Source of the DNA: an uncultured Rubrivivax sp.
GTDB taxonomy: Bacteria > Pseudomonadota > Gammaproteobacteria > Burkholderiales > Burkholderiaceae_C
DNA: 22,230 bases
Direction: 5' to 3'
Assembly: GCA_937975735.1 (NCBI GenBank)
Contig: CALJUI010000391.1
Location: forward strand, 1 to 22,230
Position numbers and translations under genes: made by a program. Position 1 is the first letter of the stretch. Each line of letters opens with the position of its first letter. The notes under the pieces were generated by a model, which saw only the letters and a list, made by a program, of their open reading frames with translations, did no database searches and was not told where the DNA came from. Positions 5,970 to 14,338 of the stretch are shown here, piece after piece.

Positions 5970-7211
5970 TCAGACCAGCACTTCGATGCAGGCCGGGTGC
6001 CCCAGGAAGGCCTGCGGGCTGGCGCTGGCGCCATAGGCGCCGGACTGGAAGACCACGGCCAGGTCGCCGATCTGCGCCACCGGTAGCTCCATCCGGTCGG
6101 CCAGCAGGTCCAGCGGCGTGCACAGCGGGCCCACCAGCGAGGCGTTCTCGCGCGGGCCGGCGCCGGCGCGGTTGCCGATCGTGACGGGATAGTTCTTGCG
6201 CACCACCTGGCCGAAGTTGCCGCTGGCCGCCAGCTGGTGGTGCAGCCCGCCGTCGGCGACCAGGAAGACGTGGCCGCGCGAGACCTTGCGGTCGACGATG
6301 CGGGTGACGTAGACGCCGGCCTCGCCGACGAAGTAGCGCCCGAGCTCGATGACGATGCCCACCGACGGCATCTCGGTGCGTGCCCGGGCGACCAGATCGG
6401 CCAGGTTGGCGCCGATCGGCGCCAGGTCCAGCGGCGTCTCGCCGGGGAAGTACGGGATGCCGAAGCCGCCGCCCAGGTTCAGGAAGCGCAGCGGCGCCGG
6501 CGCGCGCTCGGCCAGCCGCAGCGCCAGCGCATAGCTCTTCTGCTGCGCCTCGCAGATGCTCTCGGCGCGCAGGTTCTGCGAGCCCGCGAACAGGTGGAAG
6601 CCCTCGAAGGCCAGACCCTCGCGGCCGATCCAGTCCAGCAGGTCGGGCACCTGCTCGACGTCGACGCCGAACTGCTTGGGCCCGCCGCCCATCTTCATGC
6701 CCGAGCCCTTCAGCTCGAAGTCCGGATTCACGCGCACCGCCACCCGCGCCGGCCGCCCGAGTGCCTGCGACGCCGCCGCCAGCACCGGCAGCTCGCGCAT
6801 CGACTCGACGTTGACCAGCACGCCGGCGGCCACAGCCTGCCGCAGCTCCACGTCGCGCTTGCCGGGGCCGGCGAAGCTGACCTCGGTGGGGTCGGCACCC
6901 GCATCCAGCGCCACTTTCAGCTCGCCGGCGGAGGCGACGTCGATGCCGTCGACGAGCGTGGCCATCAGCCCCACCACCGCCGGCATCGGGTTGGCCTTCA
7001 TCGCGTAGTGCAGCTTGACCTCGCTCGGCAGTGCGGCGCGCAGCTCGGCGGCCCGCCGCTTCAGCAGCGCGCGGTCGTAGGCGAAGAAGGGCGTCTGGCC
7101 GACCCGCGCGGCCAGCTGCGAGATCGGCTGCCCGCCAATGACGAGTTCGCCGTCGCGCACGGCGAACTGCGTCATCGGCGCGTGGGTGGGGCGGGCAGGG
7201 ATGTCGCTCAT
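5970..7211 (-). CDS. PLP-dependent decarboxylase, exosortase A system-associated
   Basis: This 413-residue protein belongs to the fold III decarboxylases related to diaminopimelate and ornithine decarboxylase. The PLP lysine is Lys72 in YAMKANP; a phosphate-binding glycine loop is seen in NLGGGFGIPYF, ELGRYFVGEAGVY lies further on, and the partner-subunit cysteine is in GPLCTPLD near the C-terminus. Enzymes of this subgroup recur beside exosortase A in polysaccharide loci and are thought to decarboxylate an amino-acid-like substrate used in glycan decoration; the true substrate is not established. The ATG lies four bases after the stop of the acyl ligase gene, so both are on one transcript. 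An 85-bp gap follows before the glycosyltransferase gene. The family call is firm. Confidence 0.92.
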   Translation of the reverse strand: MSDIPARPTHAPMTQFAVRDGELVIGGQPISQLAARVGQTPFFAYDRALLKRRAAELRAALPSEVKLHYAMKANPMPAVVGLMATLVDGIDVASAGELKVALDAGADPTEVSFAGPGKRDVELRQAVAAGVLVNVESMRELPVLAAASQALGRPARVAVRVNPDFELKGSGMKMGGGPKQFGVDVEQVPDLLDWIGREGLAFEGFHLFAGSQNLRAESICEAQQKSYALALRLAERAPAPLRFLNLGGGFGIPYFPGETPLDLAPIGANLADLVARARTEMPSVGIVIELGRYFVGEAGVYVTRIVDRKVSRGHVFLVADGGLHHQLAASGNFGQVVRKNYPVTIGNRAGAGPRENASLVGPLCTPLDLLADRMELPVAQIGDLAVVFQSGAYGASASPQAFLGHPACIEVLV

Positions 7212-7215
7212 CGGG

Positions 7216-8826
7216 TCAGCTCGGCGCGTCGGCGGCCGCGCGGCGGTCGAGCCACTCGGTGGCCAGGCGCTTGCGGTCGATCTTGCCGTTCGGGTTTCGC
7301 GGCAGCGGCCCGGCCATCGGCTCGATGCCGTGAGGCACCATGTAGGCCGGCATGTGGCGCCGGCACTCGGCGAGCAGCGCGTCGACGGCCAGCGCGTCGC
7401 TGCCGTCCGGCGCGGTGGCGATGACCTGGATCGACTGCCCCAGCGTGTCGTGGTCGACGCCGAAGGCGACGCACTCGCCGACCAGCTTGGTCGCGTACAG
7501 CACCTCCTCGACCTCGGTCGGGCTGACCCGGTAGCCCGAGGTCTTCATCATCTCGTCGCGGCGGCCGATGAAGTACAGGAAGCCCTCGGCGTCCTTGCGC
7601 ACGGTGTCGCCGGAGAAGACGGCGATCTCGGGCAGCTGCAGCGCGCCGTCGCGCCCGGCCACGCCGGGCGGCAGCGGCTTGTAGCGCTCGGCGGTCTTCT
7701 CGGCGTCGCCCCAGTAGCCGAGGCCGACCAGCGCGCCGCGGTGCACGAGTTCGCCGGGCTCGTCTGGGCCGCACTCGGTGCCGTCCTCGCGCAGCACCAG
7801 GATCTCGGCGTTCGGGATCGCCTTGCCGATGCTGTCGGGGCGGCGGTCCACCTCCTCGGGTGGCAGGTAGGTGCTGCGGAAGGCCTCGGTCAGCCCGTAC
7901 ATCAGGAAGGGCTTGGCCTTGGGCACGCGCCGGCGCAGCGCGCCGAGGGTCTCGCGAGGCATGCGCCCGCCGGTGTTGGCGAAGTAGCGCAGGTGCTCGT
8001 CGATCGACTCGGGCCAGTCCAGCCCGGCGAGCTGGATGTACAGCGGCGGCACCGCGGTCAGGCCGGTGACCCGTTCGCGCGCCATCGCCTTGATCACGTC
8101 GCGCGGCATCAGGTAGTTCAGCAGCACCACCCGGGCACCGGCGTGGAAGGCCGTCGTGAGCTGGCTGAAGCCGGCGTCGAAGGACAGCGGCAGCGCGGCC
8201 AGCAGCGTGTCGCCGGCGTGGTTGCCCAGGTAGCTGGCCACGCTCTTCGCGCCAGCGACCATGTTGCGGTGCGACAGCACGACGCCTTTTGGTTTGCCGG
8301 TGCTGCCGCTGGTGTAGAGGATGGCGGCGACGTCGGTGTCGATGCGACGGTAGGTCGGCCGGAGCGGAAACGCGGTCAACGCGGCCCAATCGACCGTCGC
8401 AATGGGGCCGATCGAATCTGAGACGGGCTCGGTCGTCACGATGTGCTCGACACTCGGGCAATCGGCCAACACATGTCGCAGCAGCGCCAGCCGGTCGGCC
8501 GAGGTCACAAGAACCTTGATGCCGCAGTCCCGAACTACGTAGCCGATCTGCTCTGGCTTGAGTAGCGGGTTTAGCGGCACGAAGACCGCACCCGCGGTGG
8601 CGGCGGCGAAGCAAGCCTCCACCATCTCGGGGCGTTTTTCGAGATAGATGCCGACTCGATCGGACCGTTGAACACCAAGGTCCATGAGTCCGGAAGCGGC
8701 ATGGTCGATGTGGGAGGCGAGTTCGGCATAGGTGCGAAGTGCCGTGCCGTAGACGAGTCCGTGCGCGTTCGGCGCGCGCTCGGCGGAGCGGCGCACCATA
8801 TCCGGGAGAAGGTGTGCGTCGGACAT
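7216..8826 (-). CDS. AMP-forming acyl-CoA/acyl-ACP ligase, exosortase A system-associated
   Basis: The 536-residue protein is an ANL-superfamily ligase. The ATP loop YTSGSTGKPKG is at 171-181, a hinge-region motif GYRVSPTEVEE lies late in the protein, and the catalytic lysine sits in NPNGKIDRK near the C-terminus. It activates a carboxylic acid with ATP and passes it to CoA or to the pantetheine of a carrier protein. The carrier-protein gene starting at 9039, divergently transcribed across a 212-bp gap, is the likely partner, since these two genes recur together in exosortase A loci. This is the first gene of the minus-strand operon. Its first third, about 8300-8826, is visibly less GC-rich than the rest, so a recombination joint may lie inside the gene. 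The acid is unknown. Confidence 0.92.
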   Translation of the reverse strand: MSDAHLLPDMVRRSAERAPNAHGLVYGTALRTYAELASHIDHAASGLMDLGVQRSDRVGIYLEKRPEMVEACFAAATAGAVFVPLNPLLKPEQIGYVVRDCGIKVLVTSADRLALLRHVLADCPSVEHIVTTEPVSDSIGPIATVDWAALTAFPLRPTYRRIDTDVAAILYTSGSTGKPKGVVLSHRNMVAGAKSVASYLGNHAGDTLLAALPLSFDAGFSQLTTAFHAGARVVLLNYLMPRDVIKAMARERVTGLTAVPPLYIQLAGLDWPESIDEHLRYFANTGGRMPRETLGALRRRVPKAKPFLMYGLTEAFRSTYLPPEEVDRRPDSIGKAIPNAEILVLREDGTECGPDEPGELVHRGALVGLGYWGDAEKTAERYKPLPPGVAGRDGALQLPEIAVFSGDTVRKDAEGFLYFIGRRDEMMKTSGYRVSPTEVEEVLYATKLVGECVAFGVDHDTLGQSIQVIATAPDGSDALAVDALLAECRRHMPAYMVPHGIEPMAGPLPRNPNGKIDRKRLATEWLDRRAAADAPS

Positions 8827-9038
8827 GTGCCAAGGGGTGCGGCGCTGCGGCAGCGACGCCGAACGAGTATTGCATAGCGCAGCAGTCGATTCCGTTGTGG
8901 ACCGGTCGGCACTGCCGACCGAAACGGCAAGCGTGACGTAGTTCCACCCCAGACTGGAGGGCGAACGGGCTCTCTTGCGGCACCTAGAATGTTCGGCGGT
9001 TCGGACATCTCCGGACTCGTGTCACAGGAAGAATCCGA
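8827..9038. promoter_or_regulatory. Divergent promoter region between the two operons
   Basis: These 212 bases separate the starts of the minus-strand ligase operon and the plus-strand carrier-protein operon, so both promoters should be here. A -10-like TAGAAT (8985-8990) lies about 49 bases before ATG 9039, but there is no good -35 at the right distance. AGGAAG at 9026-9031 is the ribosome site of the carrier-protein gene. An inverted repeat near 8912 is listed separately. I found no convincing -24/-12 sigma-54 element. Confidence 0.5.
8903..8921. repeat. Perfect inverted repeat in the divergent promoter region
   Basis: CGGTCGGC, a 3-base centre ACT, and GCCGACCG form perfect 8-base arms. 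Shorter outer arms CCGTT (8892-8896) and AACGG (8923-8927) are also complementary. Between two divergent operons this could be the operator of a shared regulator. It could also form a hairpin early in the minus-strand leader, about 80 bases before the ligase start. There is no T run, so it is not a typical terminator. Confidence 0.5.
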
Positions 9039-9287
9039 ATGGACGTAGAACGAGAGGTCCTCCGGGTGCTCGACGATGTACTCAGCCTCGAAGGTCGGAG
9101 TTCTGGTTTCGATCGTGGAACACACCTGCTCGGTGCTGTTCCGGAGCTCGACTCGATGGCCGTTGTCTCCGTGATTGCGGCTTTGGAGGATCGACTCGGC
9201 ATCTCGGTCGATGACGACGACTTCGACGGAGAGGCGTTCGCAACCGTTGGAAGCTTGGTCGACTTCGTGTCCGCGCGCTTGGAATAG
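9039..9287 (+). CDS. Acyl carrier protein, exosortase A system-associated
   Basis: This 82-residue acidic protein is an acyl carrier protein, with the phosphopantetheine serine at Ser39 in ELDSMAVVSVI. ATG 9039 is preceded by AGGAAG with a spacing of seven, which fixes the start. Small carrier proteins like this recur in exosortase A loci next to an AMP-forming ligase, here divergently encoded at 7216-8826, and two hydrolases encoded directly downstream. It probably receives the acyl group made by that ligase. The stop is three bases before the GTG of hydrolase 2, so the genes form one operon. Sequence similarity to the other carrier protein at 2592-2843 is low by eye, so they are unlikely to be interchangeable. 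Confidence 0.92.
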   Translation: MDVEREVLRVLDDVLSLEGRSSGFDRGTHLLGAVPELDSMAVVSVIAALEDRLGISVDDDDFDGEAFATVGSLVDFVSARLE

Positions 9288-9290
9288 CCC

Positions 9291-10154
9291 GTGCGGACAC
9301 GGACGGAGGCGTTCTATGCCCCGCCTCGCCGTTCCGTCGGTGGGCCGCGCTACGCGATCTGGCATTCACCGGTCGAACAGCCTGCGAAGGCAGTTGTCGT
9401 GTACGTGCCGCCGTTGGGCGAGGAGATGAACAAGGCCAGGCGAATGGCCTCGCTGCATGCCCGTGCGCTGGCAGCCTCTGGCTTGGCCGTCATGCAGGCT
9501 GACCTGCTCGGGTGTGGCGACAGTCATGGCGAATTCGAAGAAGCCTCCTGGGAGATCTGGCGCTCCGACGTACGCGACGCATGCGAGTCTGCGATGCGAA
9601 GGCATGCTGAGTCGTGGCCCTCGGCGCCTCCGCCGCCGCTCTGGCTATGGGGCCTTCGTGCCGGTTGCCTGTTGGCGGCTTCGGCGGCAACGTCGTTTCC
9701 GGAACCCTGCCACTTCTTGTTCTGGCAGCCCCAGGGCTCCGGAAAGCAGGCCTTGCAGCAGTTCCTCCGTCTTCGGATAGCAGCCGAAATGGGTGGGGCT
9801 ACGAGAGGGTTGGGCGAGCGGCTGCGTCGAGACCTGGCGAACGGGGCGTCCGTCGATGTGGCAGGGTATCGATTGCCGTCGAGCTTGGCGCTGGGGCTGG
9901 AACAGGCCAAGCTCGATCCGCCGCAGAGACGAGACGGCCGGTCACGGTCGCTATGGTTCGAGATCCGACCAGAAGGGGATGTCGGCTGGTTGCCCGCGAC
10001 CGAGGCGTTGCAGGCTCGATGGCGAAGCGGCGGGTGGTGGGTAGGGGGAGAGTCCGTCCCGGGACCGGCATTCTGGGCGACGGTCGAGATCGAGGAGGCG
10101 CCGGCGCTCATCGATGCGTCGGTTCGTGCGATTGTGGAGATGCACACCACATGA
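9291..10154 (+). CDS. Alpha/beta hydrolase-like protein, exosortase A system-associated hydrolase 2
   Basis: The protein has 287 residues from GTG 9291, three bases after the carrier-protein stop, with GGA in the preceding codons. The fold shows in VVVYVPPLGEEMNKAR at about 35-50 (oxyanion-hole region) and ADLLGCGDSHGEF at about 70-82. At the nucleophile elbow, where hydrolases have G-x-S-x-G, the sequence reads GLRAG (121-125), so Arg123 replaces the serine. It is therefore unlikely to be a classical serine esterase and may act as a binding or non-catalytic partner. This hydrolase pair is a hallmark of exosortase A loci; the reaction is not known to me. The stop overlaps the ATG of hydrolase 1. 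Confidence 0.88.
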   Translation: MRTRTEAFYAPPRRSVGGPRYAIWHSPVEQPAKAVVVYVPPLGEEMNKARRMASLHARALAASGLAVMQADLLGCGDSHGEFEEASWEIWRSDVRDACESAMRRHAESWPSAPPPPLWLWGLRAGCLLAASAATSFPEPCHFLFWQPQGSGKQALQQFLRLRIAAEMGGATRGLGERLRRDLANGASVDVAGYRLPSSLALGLEQAKLDPPQRRDGRSRSLWFEIRPEGDVGWLPATEALQARWRSGGWWVGGESVPGPAFWATVEIEEAPALIDASVRAIVEMHTT

Positions 10155-11014
10155 GCGCCATCGAGCTTGCCATCGGCTTTCGGTGTGGCGGGGACTTGTT
10201 GCAGGGGGTAGCCTCGCTGCCGCGTATGCCATCCAAGCTTGGGATTGTCATCGTGGTCGGGGGGCCGCAGTACCGGGTGGGCAGCCATCGGCAGTTCGTC
10301 CATCTCGCGCGTGGTCTCGCCGGAGCAGGCGTGGCGGCCTTTCGCTTCGATGTCCGTGGGATGGGCGACAGCGAAGGCGCTCGTAGGAGTTTCGAGACGC
10401 TGGACGACGACATCTGCGCTGCGATCGACGCACTCCAATCGACTGCGACGAGCGTCGAGCGGGTTGTCTTGGCCGGCCTCTGTGATGGTGCGTCGGCTGC
10501 GTTGCTCTACCGCACACGCCGGAGTGACCCGCGGATTGCGGGCCTCGTGTTGTTGAATCCGTGGGTCCGCTCGGCGGCGACCGAGGCCCGGACGCGAGTC
10601 CGGCACTACTACCTGAGCCGCCTCGTGGATCGCCGCTTCTGGCGCAAGCTGATCACTGGCGGCGTTTCGCTGAGCGCAGTCGGCGAACTGGGGTCGGCGC
10701 TGCGGCGGATGAAGGGCTCTCCAGCTGCGCGGGGCGAACCCGTTGCTTACCAGGACATGATGGCCCGAGCCTGGATCGAGCACCCCGAACCGCTGCTCTT
10801 GCTGTCCAGCGACCGCGATCTCACTGCGCGTGAGTTTGACGAGGCCGTTGCCGCCGGAGGAGTCTGGCAAGGTGCGTTCGACCTGCCTCATGTGCAAAGG
10901 CGGGACCTTCGTGGTGCGGACCACACGCTGTCCACACCGGGCGCCAAGGATCAGGCGTTGGGAGCCGTCATCGATTGGCTGCACCAACATTGGCCGCGGC
11001 ATGCCGATGTCTGA
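10151..11014 (+). CDS. Alpha/beta hydrolase, exosortase A system-associated hydrolase 1
   Basis: This 287-residue alpha/beta hydrolase starts at ATG 10151, which overlaps the stop of hydrolase 2 as ATGA. It shows the family pattern RFDVRGMGDSEG at about 65-76. The nucleophile elbow is GLCDG (109-113), putting a cysteine, Cys111, where most relatives have serine. An acid lies in SSDRDLT (Asp221 or Asp223) and His258 in GADHTLS completes a triad. A cysteine nucleophile suits thioester or acyl-transfer chemistry, which would fit an acyl group on the adjacent carrier protein; this link is inference. The family call is firm, and the substrate is unknown. Confidence 0.9.
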   Translation: MSAIELAIGFRCGGDLLQGVASLPRMPSKLGIVIVVGGPQYRVGSHRQFVHLARGLAGAGVAAFRFDVRGMGDSEGARRSFETLDDDICAAIDALQSTATSVERVVLAGLCDGASAALLYRTRRSDPRIAGLVLLNPWVRSAATEARTRVRHYYLSRLVDRRFWRKLITGGVSLSAVGELGSALRRMKGSPAARGEPVAYQDMMARAWIEHPEPLLLLSSDRDLTAREFDEAVAAGGVWQGAFDLPHVQRRDLRGADHTLSTPGAKDQALGAVIDWLHQHWPRHADV

Positions 11015-12188
11015 CCGCCCTGTCGGTACGCTGGCGCGTCAACCTCGTGGCCCGGTGCTCGGCTGGCGGAGCTTCGAGTGGACGCCTGGCGAACCGGCGC
11101 CACCGCATGTGATGGCCTTGCCTCACCGAAGGATCACCAGCAGTGGTCGGGCGGCACTATGGCAAGCCCTCGCAGGCCTGGCCATGCCGAAAGGTACCAG
11201 TGTGCTAGTGCCCACCTATCACTGCCCAACGCTGGTGGCTCCGGTCGCAGCCCTGAAGTTGGTGCCAAGGTACTACCCGATCGACGACAAGGGCCTGCCC
11301 AGAATCGACGAGATCGGACGATTCGGCGCAGGCGCCGGAGCGATCATTGTTCCCCACTTCTTCGGGCGAGTGCAGTCGCTGGCTGATGTGCGGCGCTGGT
11401 GCGACGAGCAGGACGTGGTGCTAATCGAGGACTGCGCCCACGCCCTGTTCGGTCAAGCCGGCGAGCGACCGGTTGGATCCTGGGGTGATCTTGCGACCGC
11501 GAGTCTGACCAAGTTCCTTCCGGTTTCGGAAGGCGGGGTGCTAGCTTCGGCGGTACGGCCCTTGCCCGCCCTGGCAACCCGCCATCCTGGGCTGCGTCAG
11601 CAGCTAAAGTCGTTTGTCGATCTTGCGGACCGGCGCCCCTCGGGCGGGCCGCTTCGGGCGTTCCGGCGCCGCAGCATGGAGGCAGTGAGCGCAAGCGACC
11701 CGACCGTGTCGACGTGTGACGAAACGGATGGCCTGGTGCAGGTCTCAAAGATGATGGACGCTTGCGACATGGGGCGAGTCGACCAATCGCCGGCGTTGTT
11801 GACAAGCGCGCTTGTAAGGCTGCTGCCGCTTGCGGTATCGGTGAAGCGCCGAAGGGCGAACTTCGATCGCTTTTCGGAGTCCCTGGCGGGGTTAAAGGGT
11901 GCACGGCCGGTATGGGTTGCACGTGAACCAGAGTCCGTTCCATATGTTTATCCCTTGTGGGTTGACGAGCCCGAGCCGCTGTACTTGGAGATGCGCAGCG
12001 CCGGTCTAGCGGTGCTGCGCTGGGATCGCACCTGGCCAGGGACGCCAGCGGTGGCGAGTGACTCTGGCGCGGCTTGGCGCCGACATGTACTGCAGCTGCT
12101 CTGTCACCAGGACCTGAGTCCTGTGGACATCGACGAGACAGCGAGCTGGCTGCGATCGCGATGCGGCGTCGGGCCAACAGCCTCATGA
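11001..12188 (+). CDS. DegT/DnrJ/EryC1-like PLP-dependent aminotransferase
   Basis: The protein has 395 residues from ATG 11001; ATG 11007 is an equal candidate, and both overlap the end of hydrolase 1 by 8-14 bases. No clear ribosome site distinguishes them, so translational coupling is likely. The fold I aminotransferase signature includes the cofactor-facing IEDCAHALFG at 142-151 (Asp144) and the PLP lysine Lys171 in SLTKFLPVSEGG. Family members transfer an amino group to a keto sugar or use it in related sugar chemistry. The C-terminal half is more divergent than usual, with a long Ser/Arg-rich insertion near residues 195-260. Its stop overlaps the start of the tandem GNAT gene as ATGA. 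The substrate may be a nucleotide sugar of this locus, which is inference. Confidence 0.85.
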   Translation: MPMSDRPVGTLARQPRGPVLGWRSFEWTPGEPAPPHVMALPHRRITSSGRAALWQALAGLAMPKGTSVLVPTYHCPTLVAPVAALKLVPRYYPIDDKGLPRIDEIGRFGAGAGAIIVPHFFGRVQSLADVRRWCDEQDVVLIEDCAHALFGQAGERPVGSWGDLATASLTKFLPVSEGGVLASAVRPLPALATRHPGLRQQLKSFVDLADRRPSGGPLRAFRRRSMEAVSASDPTVSTCDETDGLVQVSKMMDACDMGRVDQSPALLTSALVRLLPLAVSVKRRRANFDRFSESLAGLKGARPVWVAREPESVPYVYPLWVDEPEPLYLEMRSAGLAVLRWDRTWPGTPAVASDSGAAWRRHVLQLLCHQDLSPVDIDETASWLRSRCGVGPTAS

Positions 12189-14338
12189 CCCCGACCGTTG
12201 CGGCGGCAGGCGAGGCACGCTGGCGGATCGAGCCACTGGCAGGTGGACTAGGGGCGTTTGCCTCGCAATGGGACGAATTGAACGAGCGGGCGATGGCGTC
12301 GCATCCGCTTTTGACCAGCGTGTTTGTCGACTTGTTGCTGCGTCGATTCGGCGACGGCGGCCAGATGCTTTGCATGCTCGAAGGCGGCGGGCCGTGTCGG
12401 GCCATGGCCATCGTGCAGCGGCGGCAGGCCGGCTTCTGGTCCTCATTCCTGCCGGCCCAGTCTCAGCTGGGCCCGGTCCTGGCGGTCGATTCGGTCGCGC
12501 TCAATGGTCTTGTGGCGCAACTGCCCGGCATGGCGCTGGCCATGGATCTGTTGTGCATGGATCCGTTGTGCGTTGGTGTTCCGCCGTCCACTGGCGACGT
12601 CCGGACCGCGCCCCACGCGGTGACGATGAACGTCGAACTTCGCGGGGCCTTCGATACGTATTGGGATAGCCGAGCAAACCAACTCAAGAAGAACATGCGT
12701 CGTTATGAGCGTCGCGCAATTGACGATGGTTTCGCACCGCGTTTCGTCGTGCTGAGTAGCCCGGGCGACATGAGAGCGGCGGTGGAACGGTACGCGGCGG
12801 TGGAATCGAGAGGTTGGAAGGGTGCAGCGGGAACGGCGCTTGCGCCGGGAAACGATCAGTGCCACTTCTATGGCGACCTGCTCGAGCGCAACTCACGTCG
12901 TGGGTTAGCCCATGTCTTCGAGCTTTGGTTCGGTGACAGGCTGGTCGCCTCGCGACTCGTCGTTGCTTCGCATCGAATGCTGGTCATCCTGAAGACCACT
13001 TATGACGAGGCCTTTTCTAAGCTAGCACCGGGCCGCCAACTCCTGAAGCACGTCCTCGAGTACGCCTTCGCCGCACATCAAGGCAAGGTGCTCGAGTTCT
13101 ACACTGATGCGACACAGGACCAACTGGCTTGGTCGACCGATCTGCGTCGCATCAGTCATTGGACGTTCTATCGAAACTCTATGATCGCGCGCCTGGTTTC
13201 CGCCGGGCGAGTCGCGCGCCTCTTGGCGCGCAGGCCATCGGTGATCGCGAAGAATCGTGCCTTGACGACCGAGGTCTGTGACGGAGTGCAGCGTCTGCCC
13301 GCCGACGCCCTCCGCTTGCTCGAGTCCGCTGAGGCGAGGAGCATCCAACTAGGGGCCGACTGGTACAGAGCAATCACGCGTTCGGTCTTCACGGGCGACG
13401 ATGTTCGCTTCGCCATTGTTCGCGAGAACGACTCATGCATCGCCGTCATTCCATGCCTCCTCAGGAAGGGTGCGTGGCGGCGCGAACTCGCGTCGCTGTC
13501 CAACTACTACACGGGGCTGTACGCACCGGCGGTACGGCCAGGAATCAAGGCGCAGTCTCTCGCGCTCGGACTCGAGGCGCTGGCCGAATCGGCTGGCGGC
13601 GTCTCGCGACTCACGATTTCACCCATGGATCCGGAGTCCGATGAGTTTGAGTTGCTTACGGCGGCGTGCGATCTCTTGGGCTGGATTCCCTTTCGGTTCT
13701 TCTGTTTTGGCAACTGGTACCACAGACCTCAAGGGCGCTGGGACGCGTATCAGCGCCAGCTCGACGGGAGGCTCCGAAATACCATCGCTCGTATGAAGAG
13801 GCGCTTCCTGGCCAAGGGCGGGCGGCTTGAGATCGTGAAGGACGCCGCAGGAATGGAGGACGCGCTGCGCGGCTACCTTCACGTCTATGCGCGCAGTTGG
13901 AAGAACGCCGAGCCCTTCCCGGACTTCCTTCCGACCCTGGTGCAGACCTTCGCTCCAAGGGGAACAGTAAGGATCGGTGTCGCGCAACTGGACTCGCACC
14001 CGATTGCCGCGCAGCTCTGGTTCGTATCTGGTGGGCGGGCCGAGATCTACAAGTTGGCTCATGACGAGTCGTACAAGCAGTACTCGCCGGGCACCCTGCT
14101 CACCGCGCTGATGATGCAGGAGGCTATGGACGTGGATCGGGTTTGTGAGATCGACTACCTGATTGGTGACGACCCGTACAAGAAGGATTGGATGGATCAG
14201 CGGCGCGAACGATGGGGTGTCGTGGCCTACAACCCCAGGTCGGCCGCGGGAGTCGTGGGGCTCTGCCGCGAGTCCATTGGCCGAATGCTTCGCTCGTGGC
14301 TGGGTCCCGGCCCTGGGGCAGGATCGACGCGCCGTTGA
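12185..14338 (+). CDS. Tandem FemAB-like GNAT acyltransferase (two domains in one chain)
   Basis: The protein has 717 residues from ATG 12185, which overlaps the upstream stop. It contains two copies of the FemAB/CelD-like GNAT fold. The first covers about 12-340, with the basic helix ANQLKKNMRRYERR at 164-177 and KTTYDEAFSKLAPGRQLL at 270-287. The second covers about 375-690, with the matching GRLRNTIARMKRR at 528-540 and KLAHDESYKQYSPGTLL at 623-639. The copies share pattern rather than close identity, so the fusion is old. Single-domain relatives of about 350 residues are common in exosortase A loci; a double form is unusual. FemAB-type enzymes add an aminoacyl or acyl group to an amine. 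Here the donor could be a carrier-protein or tRNA ester, which is inference. No signal peptide is seen, so it acts in the cytosol. Confidence 0.88.
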   Translation: MTPTVAAAGEARWRIEPLAGGLGAFASQWDELNERAMASHPLLTSVFVDLLLRRFGDGGQMLCMLEGGGPCRAMAIVQRRQAGFWSSFLPAQSQLGPVLAVDSVALNGLVAQLPGMALAMDLLCMDPLCVGVPPSTGDVRTAPHAVTMNVELRGAFDTYWDSRANQLKKNMRRYERRAIDDGFAPRFVVLSSPGDMRAAVERYAAVESRGWKGAAGTALAPGNDQCHFYGDLLERNSRRGLAHVFELWFGDRLVASRLVVASHRMLVILKTTYDEAFSKLAPGRQLLKHVLEYAFAAHQGKVLEFYTDATQDQLAWSTDLRRISHWTFYRNSMIARLVSAGRVARLLARRPSVIAKNRALTTEVCDGVQRLPADALRLLESAEARSIQLGADWYRAITRSVFTGDDVRFAIVRENDSCIAVIPCLLRKGAWRRELASLSNYYTGLYAPAVRPGIKAQSLALGLEALAESAGGVSRLTISPMDPESDEFELLTAACDLLGWIPFRFFCFGNWYHRPQGRWDAYQRQLDGRLRNTIARMKRRFLAKGGRLEIVKDAAGMEDALRGYLHVYARSWKNAEPFPDFLPTLVQTFAPRGTVRIGVAQLDSHPIAAQLWFVSGGRAEIYKLAHDESYKQYSPGTLLTALMMQEAMDVDRVCEIDYLIGDDPYKKDWMDQRRERWGVVAYNPRSAAGVVGLCRESIGRMLRSWLGPGPGAGSTRR

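Noticed and set aside
5885..6034. Longer N-terminus of the glycosyltransferase
   Set aside because: The extra residues are Arg/Pro-rich, overlap the decarboxylase gene and lack a ribosome site, whereas ATG 5884 has one.
8966..8983. Possible sigma-54 promoter with GG and GC spaced by ten bases
   Set aside because: Only the two dinucleotides match; the flanking bases differ from the TGGCAC and TTGC consensus, so chance is likely in GC-rich DNA.
9524..11002. Open frame of 492 codons on the minus strand over the hydrolase genes
   Set aside because: The two plus-strand hydrolases have overlapping start and stop codons and family motifs, while the minus frame has none.
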